Shown: positions 9,482 to 19,689, counted from the first letter of the stretch. The stretch: DNA of 64,000 nt from Clavibacter michiganensis subsp. tessellarius (GCF_021922985.1 NZ_CP040788.1:1860001-1924000), one strand, 5' to 3'. Numbers and translations are program-made. Notes: a model not told the origin generated them from the sequence alone.

Positions 9482-11122
9482 GTGTCCGACGGCCCCCTGA
9501 TCGTCCAGAGCGACCGCACCGTCCTCCTCGAGGTCGCCCACGCGGACGCCGAGGACGCGCGCCACGACCTCGCCGTCTTCGCCGAGCTGGAGCGGGCGCC
9601 GGAGCACATCCACACGTACCGGATCACGCGGCTCGGCCTCTGGAACGCCCGCGCCGCCGGCCACACCGCGGAGGACATGCTCGCCACGCTCGAGCGCTAC
9701 TCCCGCTTCCCCGTCCCACAGTCCGTCACGGTCGACGTGACCGACACCGTGGGGCGCTACGGCCGCCTCGTCATCGGCCGCGACGCCGACGGCGGCCTGC
9801 AGGTGTCGAGCACGGAGAGCGCGGTGCTGTCCGAGATCGCGAGCGCCCGCCGCATCGCCCCGCTGCTCACCGAGCGCGTCGACGCGATGACGTACCGCGT
9901 GCAGGACTGGGCGCGCGGCCAGCTCAAGCAGGAGCTCGTGAAGATCGGCTGGCCCGCCGAGGACCAGGCGGGCTACACGCCGGGGACGCCCCACGACATG
10001 GCGCTGGTCGAGGACGGCTGGACCCTGCGCGGCTACCAGACGGACGCGGTCGACCACTTCCTCGACGGCGGATCCGGCGTGGTCGTCCTCCCCTGCGGCG
10101 CCGGCAAGACGCTCGTGGGCGCGGCGGCGATGGCGCGGGCCAAGACGACGACCCTGATCCTCGTCACGAACACCGTCTCCGCCCGCCAGTGGCGCACCGA
10201 GCTCCTGAAGCGCACGACGCTCACCGAGGACGAGATCGGCGAGTACTCGGGCCAGTCGCGCGAGGTCAAGCCGGTCACCATCGCGACGTACCAGATCCTC
10301 ACCGCCAAGAGGAAGGGCGAGTACGCGCACCTGGCGCTCCTCGACGCGCTCGACTGGGGGCTCGTCGTCTACGACGAGGTGCACCTCCTGCCGGCGCCCG
10401 TCTTCAAGCTCACCGCCGACCTGCAGGCCCGCCGCCGCCTCGGGCTCACGGCCACGCTCGTCCGCGAGGACGGCCGCGAGGGCGACGTGTTCAGCCTCAT
10501 CGGCCCGAAGCGGTTCGACGCCCCGTGGAAGGAGATCGAGGCGCAGGGCTTCATCTCCCCCGCGGAGTGCTTCGAGGTGCGCATCGACCTGCCCGACGAC
10601 GCCCGGCTCGCGTACGCCGCGGCCGCGGACGACGAGCGCTACCGCCTCGCCGCGACCGCGCCGGCGAAGCTCGACGTGACGCGCGCGCTGGTCGAGCGGC
10701 ACCGCGGCGAGAGCATCCTCGTCATCGGGCAGTACCTCGACCAGATCGACGAGCTCTCCGAGGCCCTCGGCGCGCCGAAGCTCACGGGCGCGACCCCCGT
10801 CGCCGAGCGCGAGCGGCTCTACCAGGCCTTCCGCGACGGCACCGAGAAGGTGCTCGTCGTGAGCAAGGTCGCGAACTTCTCGGTCGACCTCCCCGACGCG
10901 ACGGTCGCGATCCAGGTGTCCGGCTCCTTCGGCTCGCGGCAGGAGGAGGCGCAGCGCCTCGGCCGCCTGCTGCGCCCCGAGGCGTCCGGCCTGTCCGCCA
11001 GCTTCTACACGCTGGTGTCCCGGGACACGGTCGACCAGGACTTCGCGCAGAACCGGCAGCGCTTCCTGGCCGAGCAGGGCTACGGCTACACGATCCTCGA
11101 CGCGGCCGGCATCGCCGCCTGA
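9482..11122 (+). CDS. XPB-type DNA repair helicase
   Basis: Superfamily 2 3'-5' DNA helicase like eukaryotic/archaeal XPB, 546 aa. Visible motifs: Walker A LPCGAGKT near residue 203, DEVH box in VVYDEVHLLPA, motif III LGLTATLVRED (with the XPB RED signature), and motif VI QRLGRLLRPE near the end. The start chosen is GTG 9482, because the protein then begins (V/M)SDGPLIVQSD as in the mycobacterial homologue and a TAAGCT box lies 7 nt upstream. A GTG at 9458, overlapping the previous stop, would add 8 residues. Likely roles are helix opening in repair. Confidence 0.92.
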   Translation: MSDGPLIVQSDRTVLLEVAHADAEDARHDLAVFAELERAPEHIHTYRITRLGLWNARAAGHTAEDMLATLERYSRFPVPQSVTVDVTDTVGRYGRLVIGRDADGGLQVSSTESAVLSEIASARRIAPLLTERVDAMTYRVQDWARGQLKQELVKIGWPAEDQAGYTPGTPHDMALVEDGWTLRGYQTDAVDHFLDGGSGVVVLPCGAGKTLVGAAAMARAKTTTLILVTNTVSARQWRTELLKRTTLTEDEIGEYSGQSREVKPVTIATYQILTAKRKGEYAHLALLDALDWGLVVYDEVHLLPAPVFKLTADLQARRRLGLTATLVREDGREGDVFSLIGPKRFDAPWKEIEAQGFISPAECFEVRIDLPDDARLAYAAAADDERYRLAATAPAKLDVTRALVERHRGESILVIGQYLDQIDELSEALGAPKLTGATPVAERERLYQAFRDGTEKVLVVSKVANFSVDLPDATVAIQVSGSFGSRQEEAQRLGRLLRPEASGLSASFYTLVSRDTVDQDFAQNRQRFLAEQGYGYTILDAAGIAA

Positions 11123-11186
11123 GCGCTCGGACGCGTCCTCGCCACAGGCTGTTAGCCGCGTCCAGGCAGCTCCCAGCGAGCGCGCA

Positions 11187-11192
11187 GATACT
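11187..11192 (+). promoter_or_regulatory. -10 box GATACT of the response regulator
   Basis: GATACT, 7 nt before the ATG at 11200. Confidence 0.55.
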
Positions 11193-11199
11193 TCATCCC

Positions 11200-11892
11200 A
11201 TGAGCGATGGCCCGAAGATCCTTATCGTCGATGACGAGCCCAACATCCGCGACCTGCTGACCACGAGCCTCCGGTTCGCCGGGTTCGCGGTCCGCGCCGT
11301 CGGCAACGGCGCCCAGGCCATCTCGGCCGTCCTCGAGGAGGAGCCCGACCTGATCATCCTCGACGTGATGCTGCCGGACATGAACGGCTTCGGCGTCACC
11401 AAGCGCCTCCGCGCCGCCGGCTACACCGCGCCGATCCTCTTCCTCACGGCGAAGGACGACACCGAGGACAAGATCACGGGCCTCACGGTCGGCGGCGACG
11501 ACTACGTCACCAAGCCGTTCAGCCTCGACGAGATCGTGGCCCGCATCAAGGCCATCCTTCGCCGCACCATGCACGCGGACGAGGACGCCATCATCCGCGC
11601 GGGCGAGCTCACCATGGACCAGGACACCCACGAGGTCCTCGTCGGCGAGGAGCCCATCGAGCTGAGCCCCACCGAGTTCAAGCTGCTCCGCTACCTCATG
11701 CTCAACCCGAACCGCGTGCTCTCGAAGGCGCAGATCCTCGACCACGTGTGGGAGTACGACTTCAACGGCGACGCCGGCATCGTCGAGTCCTACATCTCCT
11801 ACCTGCGCCGCAAGCTCGACCAGCACTCCTCGGAGCCGGTCATCCAGACCAAGCGCGGCTTCGGCTACATGCTGAAGGCCGCCAAGTCCTGA
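11200..11892 (+). CDS. OmpR/PhoB-family response regulator
   Basis: 230 aa. Receiver domain 1-120 with acidic pair D11-D12, phosphoacceptor D55 (LIILDVMLPD) and K in DDYVTKPFS; winged-helix DNA-binding domain about 130-227 ending TKRGFGYML. Resembles the mycobacterial TcrA/MprA group. It is followed 108 nt later by its probable kinase, but a strong hairpin and a second -10 box separate them, so kinase and regulator may be made in different amounts. Confidence 0.92.
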   Translation: MSDGPKILIVDDEPNIRDLLTTSLRFAGFAVRAVGNGAQAISAVLEEEPDLIILDVMLPDMNGFGVTKRLRAAGYTAPILFLTAKDDTEDKITGLTVGGDDYVTKPFSLDEIVARIKAILRRTMHADEDAIIRAGELTMDQDTHEVLVGEEPIELSPTEFKLLRYLMLNPNRVLSKAQILDHVWEYDFNGDAGIVESYISYLRRKLDQHSSEPVIQTKRGFGYMLKAAKS

Positions 11893-11925
11893 CCCGCCCG
11901 ACCCCCGCCGGGTCGCGCACCTCCT

Positions 11926-11960
11926 GATCGGCCGGACGCCCGCTGGGCGCCCGGCCGATC
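11926..11960 (+). terminator. Hairpin between response regulator and kinase
   Basis: 10-bp stem 11926-11935/11951-11960 with an inner CGCCC/GGGCG stem; 34 nt after the stop, no T-run. Confidence 0.6.
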
Positions 11961-11977
11961 CCACATCCGGCGTCGCC

Positions 11978-11983
11978 TATCCT
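11978..11983 (+). promoter_or_regulatory. -10 box TATCCT of the sensor kinase
   Basis: TATCCT, 17 nt before the kinase ATG, just after the hairpin. Confidence 0.4.
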
Positions 11984-12000
11984 CATGGGACACGGTCACC

Positions 12001-13767
12001 ATGACGGAACACGAGGTGCGGCCAGTGCACGACTACGTCTCGGAGAAGTGGAACAACGTCTCCCTGCGCACCAAGATCACGGGCGTCACGGTGCTCCTGC
12101 TCCTGCTCGGCCTCCTCGTCTCCGGCGCAGGAACCATGTACCTGCTCCGGCAGCAGATGGTGATCCAGCTCGACGCGCAGCTCCGCATCGCCGCGACGCA
12201 GCTCCCGAAGATCCTCGGCACCGACCAGGCGACGCCCGAGACCTTCACCCAGGACGACGTGGAGACGGCGGACTCCACCTACTTCGTGCTGCTGCTCGAC
12301 GCCCAGGGCGACGTCATCGCCGACAACTGGGCCGGGGGCTCCGCGTCCCACCCGCGCGTCTTCGACCTCGACCTCGCGCGCGCCTCCGAGCGCAACGAGC
12401 AGATCGTCCAGTTCTCCGACAACGCCGGGAAGGCCACCTGGCACGGCATCGTGCGGGTGTCCCAGAACGCCGGGCCGAACACCACCGCGTACTCGACGCT
12501 CATCGTCGCCAAGCCGCTCAGCGAGGTCGACGACCTCGTGGCGACCTACATCGTGATCTTCGCGAGCTTCGGCCTCGCCGTCGTCGTGCTCGGGGCGGCG
12601 GTCACGCGCATGCTCGTCACGAGCACGTTCGGCCCGCTGCGCCAGGTGGAGCGCACCGCCGCGGCCATCGCCGAGGGCGACTTCGGCCAGCGCCTCGGCG
12701 GCGCCACGCCGAACACCGAGGTGGGGCGCCTCAACCGCTCGCTGAACACCATGCTCAGCCGCATCGACCGCGCCTTCGCCGACCGCGCCAAGACGATCGA
12801 CCAGATGCGGCGGTTCGTGGGCGACGCGAGCCACGAGCTGCGCACCCCCCTCGTGTCCGTGCGCGGCTACGCGGAGCTCTACCGGATGGGCGCGCTGCAG
12901 ACGCCCGAGGATGTGTCGCAGGCCATGGAGCGCATCGAGAAGGAGGCGATCCGCATGGGCGGGCTCGTCGAGGACCTCCTCGAGCTGGCGCGCCTCGACG
13001 AGACGAAGCCGCTGCAGCTCGCCCCCGTGGACCTCTACCCCATCGCCCGCGACGCCGCGCTCGACGCGATGGCCTCATCCCAGACGCGCACGGTCACCGC
13101 GCTCCCGCCCGTGCTCGTGAACCCGGTCGGTCCGATCCTCGACGCCGACGGCCTCGAGCCCACGCAGGAGATGTCGCCCGACGCCCTCCGCGGCGCCGCG
13201 GCCGGGAACGACGTCACCGGCCCGATCGCCTTCGCGGGCGCCACGCTGTCCCGGCTGCGGGCACGACGCACGCGCCGCCCGGGCGAGACGGCGACCGACG
13301 CGCTCGCCGCCGTCTCCCCCGACGCCGGTGGCGCCCCCGCCGCCGAGGGCTTCGCCATGGTCTCGGCCGAGGAGAACAAGATCCGCCAGGTGGTCACGAA
13401 CCTCATCGGCAACGCCGTCCGGTTCACGCCCGCCGGCAGCCCGATCGAGCTCGCGACCGTCGTGGACGAGCGAGCTCGTGAGGCGCGCATCGAGGTGCGC
13501 GACCACGGCGACGGGGTCCCGCCGCAGATCCGGGAGAAGATCTTCCAGCGGTTCTGGCGCGCCGACACCTCGCGCACCCGGGAGACCGGCGGAAGCGGCC
13601 TCGGCCTGGCCATCGTGTCCGCCATCGTCGCGGCGCACCGCGGCCGGGTCGACGTCGTGGAGACCGAGGGCGGCGGCGCCACCTTCCGCGTCATCCTCCC
13701 GCTCCTCCCCAGCTCGGACGCCCCTTCGCCCTCCACCACGACGCCGCAGACCGACCCCGCCGACTGA
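12001..13767 (+). CDS. Membrane sensor histidine kinase
   Basis: 588 aa. First membrane helix about 29-48, an extracytoplasmic sensor of about 130 residues, second helix about 182-204, HAMP 205-262, and HisKA with phosphoacceptor H278 (DASHELRTPLVSVRGY). The ATPase N box is at 457-477 (EENKIRQVVTNLIGNAVRF) and the G boxes lie in DHGDGVPP and GGSGLGLAI. Residues about 366-450, between HisKA and the N box, are an Ala/Pro/Gly-rich insertion rarely seen this long. It probably signals to the preceding regulator; the stimulus is unknown. Confidence 0.92.
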   Translation: MTEHEVRPVHDYVSEKWNNVSLRTKITGVTVLLLLLGLLVSGAGTMYLLRQQMVIQLDAQLRIAATQLPKILGTDQATPETFTQDDVETADSTYFVLLLDAQGDVIADNWAGGSASHPRVFDLDLARASERNEQIVQFSDNAGKATWHGIVRVSQNAGPNTTAYSTLIVAKPLSEVDDLVATYIVIFASFGLAVVVLGAAVTRMLVTSTFGPLRQVERTAAAIAEGDFGQRLGGATPNTEVGRLNRSLNTMLSRIDRAFADRAKTIDQMRRFVGDASHELRTPLVSVRGYAELYRMGALQTPEDVSQAMERIEKEAIRMGGLVEDLLELARLDETKPLQLAPVDLYPIARDAALDAMASSQTRTVTALPPVLVNPVGPILDADGLEPTQEMSPDALRGAAAGNDVTGPIAFAGATLSRLRARRTRRPGETATDALAAVSPDAGGAPAAEGFAMVSAEENKIRQVVTNLIGNAVRFTPAGSPIELATVVDERAREARIEVRDHGDGVPPQIREKIFQRFWRADTSRTRETGGSGLGLAIVSAIVAAHRGRVDVVETEGGGATFRVILPLLPSSDAPSPSTTTPQTDPAD

Positions 13768-13775
13768 AGCGCCCC

Positions 13776-13781
13776 TAGCCT
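13776..13781 (+). promoter_or_regulatory. -10 box TAGCCT of the WXG100 gene
   Basis: TAGCCT starts 9 nt after the kinase stop; leader of about 25 nt carries AGGAGGAGG. Confidence 0.5.
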
Positions 13782-13812
13782 CCGGTCGTCCGTCGACCAG
13801 GAGGAGGAGCAC

Positions 13813-14103
13813 ATGACGAGGTACCAGGTGGACAGCGAGGCTGTCCTCAGCGCGACCGCGGCGGTCCAGGGCAGCATCGGCCGCATCCAGGCGGAGGTGT
13901 CCGGCCTGCACGGCCAGCTGGCGGATCTGCAGGGCTCGTGGTCCGGGAGCGCCGCCACCGCCTTCCAGGGCGTCGTGGCGGAGTGGAAGGGCACCCAGCA
14001 GCGGGTGGAGGAGGCTCTCGCGAGCATCAACCAGGCGCTGAGCTCGGCCGCCCGGCAGTACGCCGAGGTGGAGGAGGGGAACGCGCGCATGTTCGCGCAC
14101 TAG
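13813..14103 (+). CDS. WXG100 (ESAT-6-like) protein
   Basis: 96 aa, the exact size of the WXG100 family of small helical-hairpin proteins exported by type VII secretion. The turn motif is WSGSAATAF at about residues 43-51, between two amphipathic helices, and the C-terminus holds YAEVEEGN, close to the YxxxE export signal. AGGAGGAGG lies 5-6 nt before the ATG. No EccC-type ATPase or second WXG100 gene is nearby, so the secretion machinery must be elsewhere, or it functions alone. Own promoter likely. Confidence 0.9.
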   Translation: MTRYQVDSEAVLSATAAVQGSIGRIQAEVSGLHGQLADLQGSWSGSAATAFQGVVAEWKGTQQRVEEALASINQALSSAARQYAEVEEGNARMFAH

Positions 14104-14150
14104 GGCTCCCCACCACCCGGATCGGTCGCGCGGCCGGCTCCGGGAGGGGA

Positions 14151-14197
14151 GCACGACGAAGCGGGCGGCCCCGGAGGGACCGCCCGCTTCGTCGTGC
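14151..14197. terminator. Bidirectional terminator between WXG100 gene and groEL
   Basis: Perfect 18-bp stem, 14151-14168 with 14180-14197, and an 11-nt loop, between convergent genes. Confidence 0.8.
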
Positions 14198-14210
14198 TGG
14201 TGGTGATGCG

Positions 14211-14236
14211 GGGCGGGAGCGTCGCCGCTCCCGCCC
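14211..14236 (-). terminator. groEL-proximal hairpin
   Basis: 10-bp perfect stem (14211-14220/14227-14236), starting 7 nt after the groEL stop. Confidence 0.6.
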
Positions 14237-14242
14237 GGGGGA

Positions 14243-15976
<1,734 letters not shown>

Positions 15977-16021
15977 TCACAGGCGCGGGCGCGGGGAAGG
16001 GGACGCGGGAGGCATGCGCGA

Positions 16022-16045
16022 CGCCGCCGTCCGGGGACGGCGGCG
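16022..16045 (-). terminator. Terminator of cspA
   Basis: 10-bp stem (16022-16031/16036-16045) with CGGG loop, 16 nt after the cspA stop; no T-run. Confidence 0.6.
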
Positions 16046-16061
16046 GCGCGGGAGAGCGGAG

Positions 16062-16280
16062 TCAGCCCAGGGTGACCTTCTCGGCCTGCAGGCCCTTGGA
16101 CCCCTGGCCGATCTCGAAGACGACCCGCTGCCCCTCCTCGAGGACCTTGTAGCCCGCCATCTCTATCGCCGAGTAGTGGACGAACACGTCCTGCTGGGCG
16201 GCGCCGCCCTCGACCGGGTCCACGGTGATGAATCCGAACCCCTTCTCCCCGTTGAACCACTTCACGGTTCCGTTGGCCAT
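16062..16280 (-). CDS. cspA: Cold-shock protein CspA-type
   Basis: 72-aa single cold-shock domain: [20 protein letters not shown] contains RNP-1 (KGFGFI), and DVFVHYSAI is RNP-2. It binds single-stranded nucleic acids, probably as an RNA chaperone. GGAGAA lies 4-5 nt before the ATG at 16280; the same frame is open further upstream but has no conserved sequence. The best -10 (TATCGT) is 145 nt upstream, giving a long leader of the kind that makes cspA mRNAs temperature-responsive. Confidence 0.95.
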   Translation of the reverse strand: MANGTVKWFNGEKGFGFITVDPVEGGAAQQDVFVHYSAIEMAGYKVLEEGQRVVFEIGQGSKGLQAEKVTLG

Positions 16281-16424
16281 GTGCTTCTCCCAGTGCGACT
16301 GCGCGATGACGGGGGCGCGGTGCCGCCACCCCCGGGTCGACCGCGGAGCCCGGCATCGGCCCCGCGACACGCCCTCGGACGGCGGCGTGCGGAGCCGGGC
16401 GCGAGGGGCATGCGACCAGGCAGC

Positions 16425-16430
16425 ACGATA
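16425..16430 (-). promoter_or_regulatory. Candidate -10 box TATCGT of cspA
   Basis: TATCGT about 145 nt before the ATG; implies a leader of roughly 138 nt. Confidence 0.35.
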
Positions 16431-16487
16431 GCCAGGCCGGCGGATCCGGGGCCCGGTTTCCCCACGGGTGCCCGACCCGGACGACGC

Positions 16488-17063
16488 CTAGCCGCGGGCC
16501 GCGTAGTCCGCGCCGAGGACCGCGGTGAGGCGCGCCGCCTGCGCGGCCGGCGTGCCCTGCGCCGGGCGGAACTGCTCCGACTGCTGCACGTCGCCGACGC
16601 CGAGCTGCGCCACGAGCCCCCGCGCCGCGCCCTCGTCCGCGGCGTCGTAGTAGTAGACGGTCGTCGTGGCGATGTCGTTCGTGCTCGCGTTGAGGCGGGA
16701 TCCGATCTTCCAGCCGCTGGCCTGGATCGACGTGGCCGCCTTCGCCGAGAGGCCCGAGGTCCGGGTGCCGTTGAGCACGGTCACGACCATGCCGGGGACG
16801 GTGGTGGGCGCGACGGTCGGCGCCTCCGTCGGAGCCGCGGCCTCCTCGGAGGCGCTGTCGTTCGGGATGATGTCGGTGAAGGACACGCGGTCGTCGATGA
16901 CGAACAGGCCGACGACCCCGAGACCCACGAGGAGCCCCGTGGCGAGCGCCGCCCAGGCGAAGGCCCGGAAGCGGTGGTGGCGAGGACGCGGGGCGCGGTG
17001 CGCGCCGACGCGGCTGAGGTCGCCGGGGACGTCGTCGAACCGGTCGGGAGCGTGGGAGGGCAT
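16488..17063 (-). CDS. Membrane-anchored LytR_C domain protein
   Basis: 191 aa. A basic cytosolic N-terminus, one membrane helix at about 35-56 ([19 protein letters not shown]), a Thr/Pro/Ala-rich linker and a C-terminal LytR_C domain (about 90-190) with [18 protein letters not shown] and [15 protein letters not shown]. Such proteins sit outside the membrane near the cell wall; LytR_C domains are found at the end of LCP wall-polymer ligases, but there is no LCP domain here. The start chosen is ATG 17063. It follows the DUF3263 gene by 32 nt, probably as one operon. Confidence 0.85.
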   Translation of the reverse strand: MPSHAPDRFDDVPGDLSRVGAHRAPRPRHHRFRAFAWAALATGLLVGLGVVGLFVIDDRVSFTDIIPNDSASEEAAAPTEAPTVAPTTVPGMVVTVLNGTRTSGLSAKAATSIQASGWKIGSRLNASTNDIATTTVYYYDAADEGAARGLVAQLGVGDVQQSEQFRPAQGTPAAQAARLTAVLGADYAARG

Positions 17064-17095
17064 GGCGGTCTCGAGTCTCCTCGGTAGGGCGCGGG

Positions 17096-17446
17096 TCAGC
17101 GCGCGGTCGGGCGGTTCGGGAGACCGGCGGGGAGGGCGCGCGCGGCGCGGGCCGCAGCACGCGTCTCGCGCAGTCGGAGCAGCCGGCCGACGAGGAGCGG
17201 GTCGTAGGCGAGCGCCGGACGCGTCTCGATGAGGGCGCCCAGCAGCTGGTAGTAGCGGGTGGCCGAGAGGCCGAAGGCCTGGCGGATGGCCTCCTCCTTC
17301 GCCCCCGCGTGCCGCGTCCAGTCGCGCTCGAAGTCGAGGACCGCGCGGGCCCGGTCGTCGAGCTCGGCGGCGGCCGACTGCTCGGGCGCGGGAGCGGTGG
17401 CGGAGCGGGCTTCGCGGTGGTCCACGGCATGCTCCTTCCCCGACAT
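17096..17446 (-). CDS. DUF3263 protein
   Basis: 116 aa, small actinobacterial protein of unknown function with the DUF3263 core ARAVLDFERDWTRHAGAKEE, then AIRQAFGLSATRYYQLLGAL and TRPALAYDPLLVGRLLRLRE. The pattern suggests a helix-turn-helix, inferred only. ATG 17446 lies 7 nt after a TAGTAT box (leaderless); a GTG at 17425 behind AAGGAG is an alternative start that removes 7 residues. Upstream of the LytR_C gene. Confidence 0.82.
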   Translation of the reverse strand: MSGKEHAVDHREARSATAPAPEQSAAAELDDRARAVLDFERDWTRHAGAKEEAIRQAFGLSATRYYQLLGALIETRPALAYDPLLVGRLLRLRETRAAARAARALPAGLPNRPTAR

Positions 17447-17453
17447 CCCCCAC

Positions 17454-17459
17454 ATACTA
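17454..17459 (-). promoter_or_regulatory. -10 box TAGTAT of the DUF3263 gene
   Basis: TAGTAT, 7 nt before ATG 17446. Confidence 0.55.
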
Positions 17460-17619
17460 GGTGCGGGATCCTGGGCGCCTCGCGAACGCGCACGGGGTGT
17501 CCCGCCGGGTGGCCGACGTCGCGATCCATTCGCGCTGCGCGGGGGACGCATCCCCCCGCCCGAGGAATCCTCCGGACGTCGCGACGGTTGACCAGGGAGG
17601 CGCGCTGGGACGCCGCCCC

Positions 17620-17625
17620 TAGGAT
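17620..17625 (+). promoter_or_regulatory. -10 box TAGGAT of msrB
   Basis: TAGGAT; short leader with AAAGGA before ATG 17651. Confidence 0.5.
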
Positions 17626-17650
17626 CGACCAGCGAGAAAGGACCCGCACC

Positions 17651-18052
17651 ATGGCCTACGAGATCGAGAAGACCGACGACCAGTGGCGTCAGGAGCTCTC
17701 CCCCGAGGAGTACGCGGTGCTGCGCCAGCAGGCCACCGAGCGTCCCTGGACGGGCGAGCTGCTGGATGAGGACCGCACGGGCGTCTACGGCTGCAAGGCC
17801 TGCGGCGCCGAGCTCTTCACGAGCGACACGAAGTTCGACTCCCACTGCGGGTGGCCGAGCTTCTACGCGCCCAAGGAGAGCGACGCGGTCAAGCTCTACA
17901 CCGACACCAGCCTCGGCATGAAGCGCGTCGAGGTCGTCTGCGCACGGTGCGGATCGCACCTCGGGCACGTCTTCGACGACGCGCCGCAGACCCCCACCGG
18001 CGACCGGTTCTGCATGAACTCGGTCTCCATGTCGTTCCGCACCGCGGAGTGA
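17651..18052 (+). CDS. msrB: Peptide-methionine (R)-S-oxide reductase
   Basis: Repairs oxidised methionine (R-epimer) in proteins. 133 aa, complete MsrB fold: zinc ligands C48/C51 and C97/C100, catalytic C121 in RFCMNSVS, and the possible resolving C66 in SHCGWPSF. The nitroreductase gene starts 5 nt after its stop, so the two probably form an oxidative-stress operon. Confidence 0.96.
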   Translation: MAYEIEKTDDQWRQELSPEEYAVLRQQATERPWTGELLDEDRTGVYGCKACGAELFTSDTKFDSHCGWPSFYAPKESDAVKLYTDTSLGMKRVEVVCARCGSHLGHVFDDAPQTPTGDRFCMNSVSMSFRTAE

Positions 18053-18057
18053 CCGCC

Positions 18058-18645
18058 ATGCCGCGGCACCGGGCGGGCGGCGACGCCGACCCGACCGGGC
18101 CCGGCACCCCCGTCCTCGACGCGCTGCGCGGGCGACGCTCCCGCTCCTCCCTGGGCGGGGCATCGCCGTCGCACGAGGACCTCGTCCCGCTCGTCGAGGC
18201 CGCGTCCCGGCTGGCCGACCACGGGGGCCTGCGGCCGTGGCGGGTCATCGAGATCCGCGGGGCCGCACGCGATCGCCTCGGTGCCGCGATGGACGACGCC
18301 GCGGGAGACCCCGGATCCGGCAAGCACGGCAAGAAGGTCCACCGCGCGAGCCTGCTCGTCGCCGTGGTCGTCCGCCGCACGCCCAGCCGGAAGGTCCCGG
18401 ACTGGGAGCAGGAGGCCGTCGCCGCCGGCGTGGCCCACGCGCTCACGCTGCTGCTCGAGGAGCAGGGCTGGGGCGTCTTCTGGCGCACCGGGGGCCTGAC
18501 GCGCAGCGACGCGCTCCGGCACGTGCACGGGCTCGTCGACGGGGAGGACCTGCTCGGCTGGCTCTACGTCGGCGACGTGGAGCCGGAGGGCAAGGGGCCG
18601 CGCTCCGTCGTCGACGGCGATCGGATGATCACCGTCCTCGACTGA
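18058..18645 (+). CDS. Nitroreductase family protein
   Basis: 195 aa, FMN-dependent nitroreductase fold. The N-terminal LDALRGRRSRSSLG and the internal GLRPWRVIEI (position of the usual HxNxQPWxF) support this, as does the C-terminal LLGWLYVGDVEPEGKGPR. Reduces quinones or nitro compounds with NAD(P)H; natural substrate unknown. Start ATG 18058, directly behind msrB. Confidence 0.85.
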   Translation: MPRHRAGGDADPTGPGTPVLDALRGRRSRSSLGGASPSHEDLVPLVEAASRLADHGGLRPWRVIEIRGAARDRLGAAMDDAAGDPGSGKHGKKVHRASLLVAVVVRRTPSRKVPDWEQEAVAAGVAHALTLLLEEQGWGVFWRTGGLTRSDALRHVHGLVDGEDLLGWLYVGDVEPEGKGPRSVVDGDRMITVLD

Positions 18646-18657
18646 GGGGCCGCCTCG

Positions 18658-18730
18658 AGCCGGCCACGGGACTCGAACCCGTAACCGCCGCATTACAAGT
18701 GCGGTGCGCTACCAATTGCGCCAGGCCGGC
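18658..18730 (-). tRNA. tRNA-Thr (anticodon TGT)
   Basis: 73 nt, full cloverleaf: acceptor GCCGGCC/GGCCGGC, D-loop AATTGGTA, anticodon loop CTTGTAA with TGT, T-loop TTCGAGT, U at position 73. CCA not encoded. Reads ACA codons. Confidence 0.97.
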
Positions 18731-18777
18731 CGACCGCCCTCGCGGGCCGTCGATCCATCATAGGAGCCGGTCGGGGC

Positions 18778-19689
18778 CTAGGGCGCGGTGGTGGGGGTGG
18801 CCTCGGGTGCGGGCGTCGGCGTGGACGTGGCGTCCTGACCCGCGGCCTGCAGCACGAAGGCCGCGAACGCCTTGGCGTCGTCCGGCTGTCCCGTGTACTG
18901 GCGCTCGCCGACGACGATGACCGGGGCGCCGACGACCTTCTCGACGTTGGAGTCGGGGATGTCGCCGTCGAGGACGCGGTCGGTGGCCGCGTTGACCCAC
19001 GACTGGAAGCGCTGCTCCGAGATGCACTTCGCCACGTCGTCCGACGAGGCGCCGGCCTGACCCGCGAGCTCCGTGATCCGCTCGTCGCTGAGGCCGGTGC
19101 TCTGCTCCGCCGGCTGCTCCGCGAACAGGGACCGGTTGAACGCCCAGAAGTCGTCGGGCGAGGTGTCCGCGACGCAGGCGGCCGCGTTGGCGGCGCGCTG
19201 CGAGTAGCCCTGCGACTTGCTCGTGAGGATGGCGACGGGGTGGACCTCGACGGTGGCGGCGCCGGACTGCAGCCAGCCCTCCATCTGCGCGCCGTTGGTG
19301 TCCTGGAACTCCTTGCACGCGGTGCAGAGGTAGTCGACGTAGACGCGGATGTGGGCGACGCCGGCGGCCTCGGACTCGGTGGGGACCGGATCCTGCTGCG
19401 GGTCGAGCGCCTGGGTCGGGACGGCCGCGAGGTCCTTGCCGATGAGGATGCCGTCGCTCGCCATGTTCTGGGGACCGGGGCCCGCCGGACGCGCGCCCTG
19501 CACGACGATGAGGCCGACCACGACCACGACGGCCACGAGCGCCACCGCGATGCCGCCGCGGACGAGGCCGCGCGTCGCGACGTCGCGACGGCGCTGCTTC
19601 CTGCGGTTGAGCCGGGCCTTCTCGCGCGCCGCCTCCCGGCGTCGACGATGACCGCCGTGCGGTTCGTGCGCGGGCGGCGTGCTGCTCAT
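18778..19689 (-). CDS. Membrane-anchored DsbA-like thiol:disulfide protein
   Basis: 303 aa. A strongly basic N-terminus, membrane helix about 44-64, then an extracytoplasmic thioredoxin-type domain with the active site C122-T-A-C125 (DYLCTACKEF), a cis-Pro region in VVGAPVIVVG, and a Thr/Pro/Ala tail. Belongs to the DsbA/Thioredoxin_4 group that makes or shuffles disulfides in exported proteins. ATG 19689 preferred; an upstream in-frame start adds 17 residues without support. Confidence 0.9.
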   Translation of the reverse strand: MSSTPPAHEPHGGHRRRREAAREKARLNRRKQRRRDVATRGLVRGGIAVALVAVVVVVGLIVVQGARPAGPGPQNMASDGILIGKDLAAVPTQALDPQQDPVPTESEAAGVAHIRVYVDYLCTACKEFQDTNGAQMEGWLQSGAATVEVHPVAILTSKSQGYSQRAANAAACVADTSPDDFWAFNRSLFAEQPAEQSTGLSDERITELAGQAGASSDDVAKCISEQRFQSWVNAATDRVLDGDIPDSNVEKVVGAPVIVVGERQYTGQPDDAKAFAAFVLQAAGQDATSTPTPAPEATPTTAP

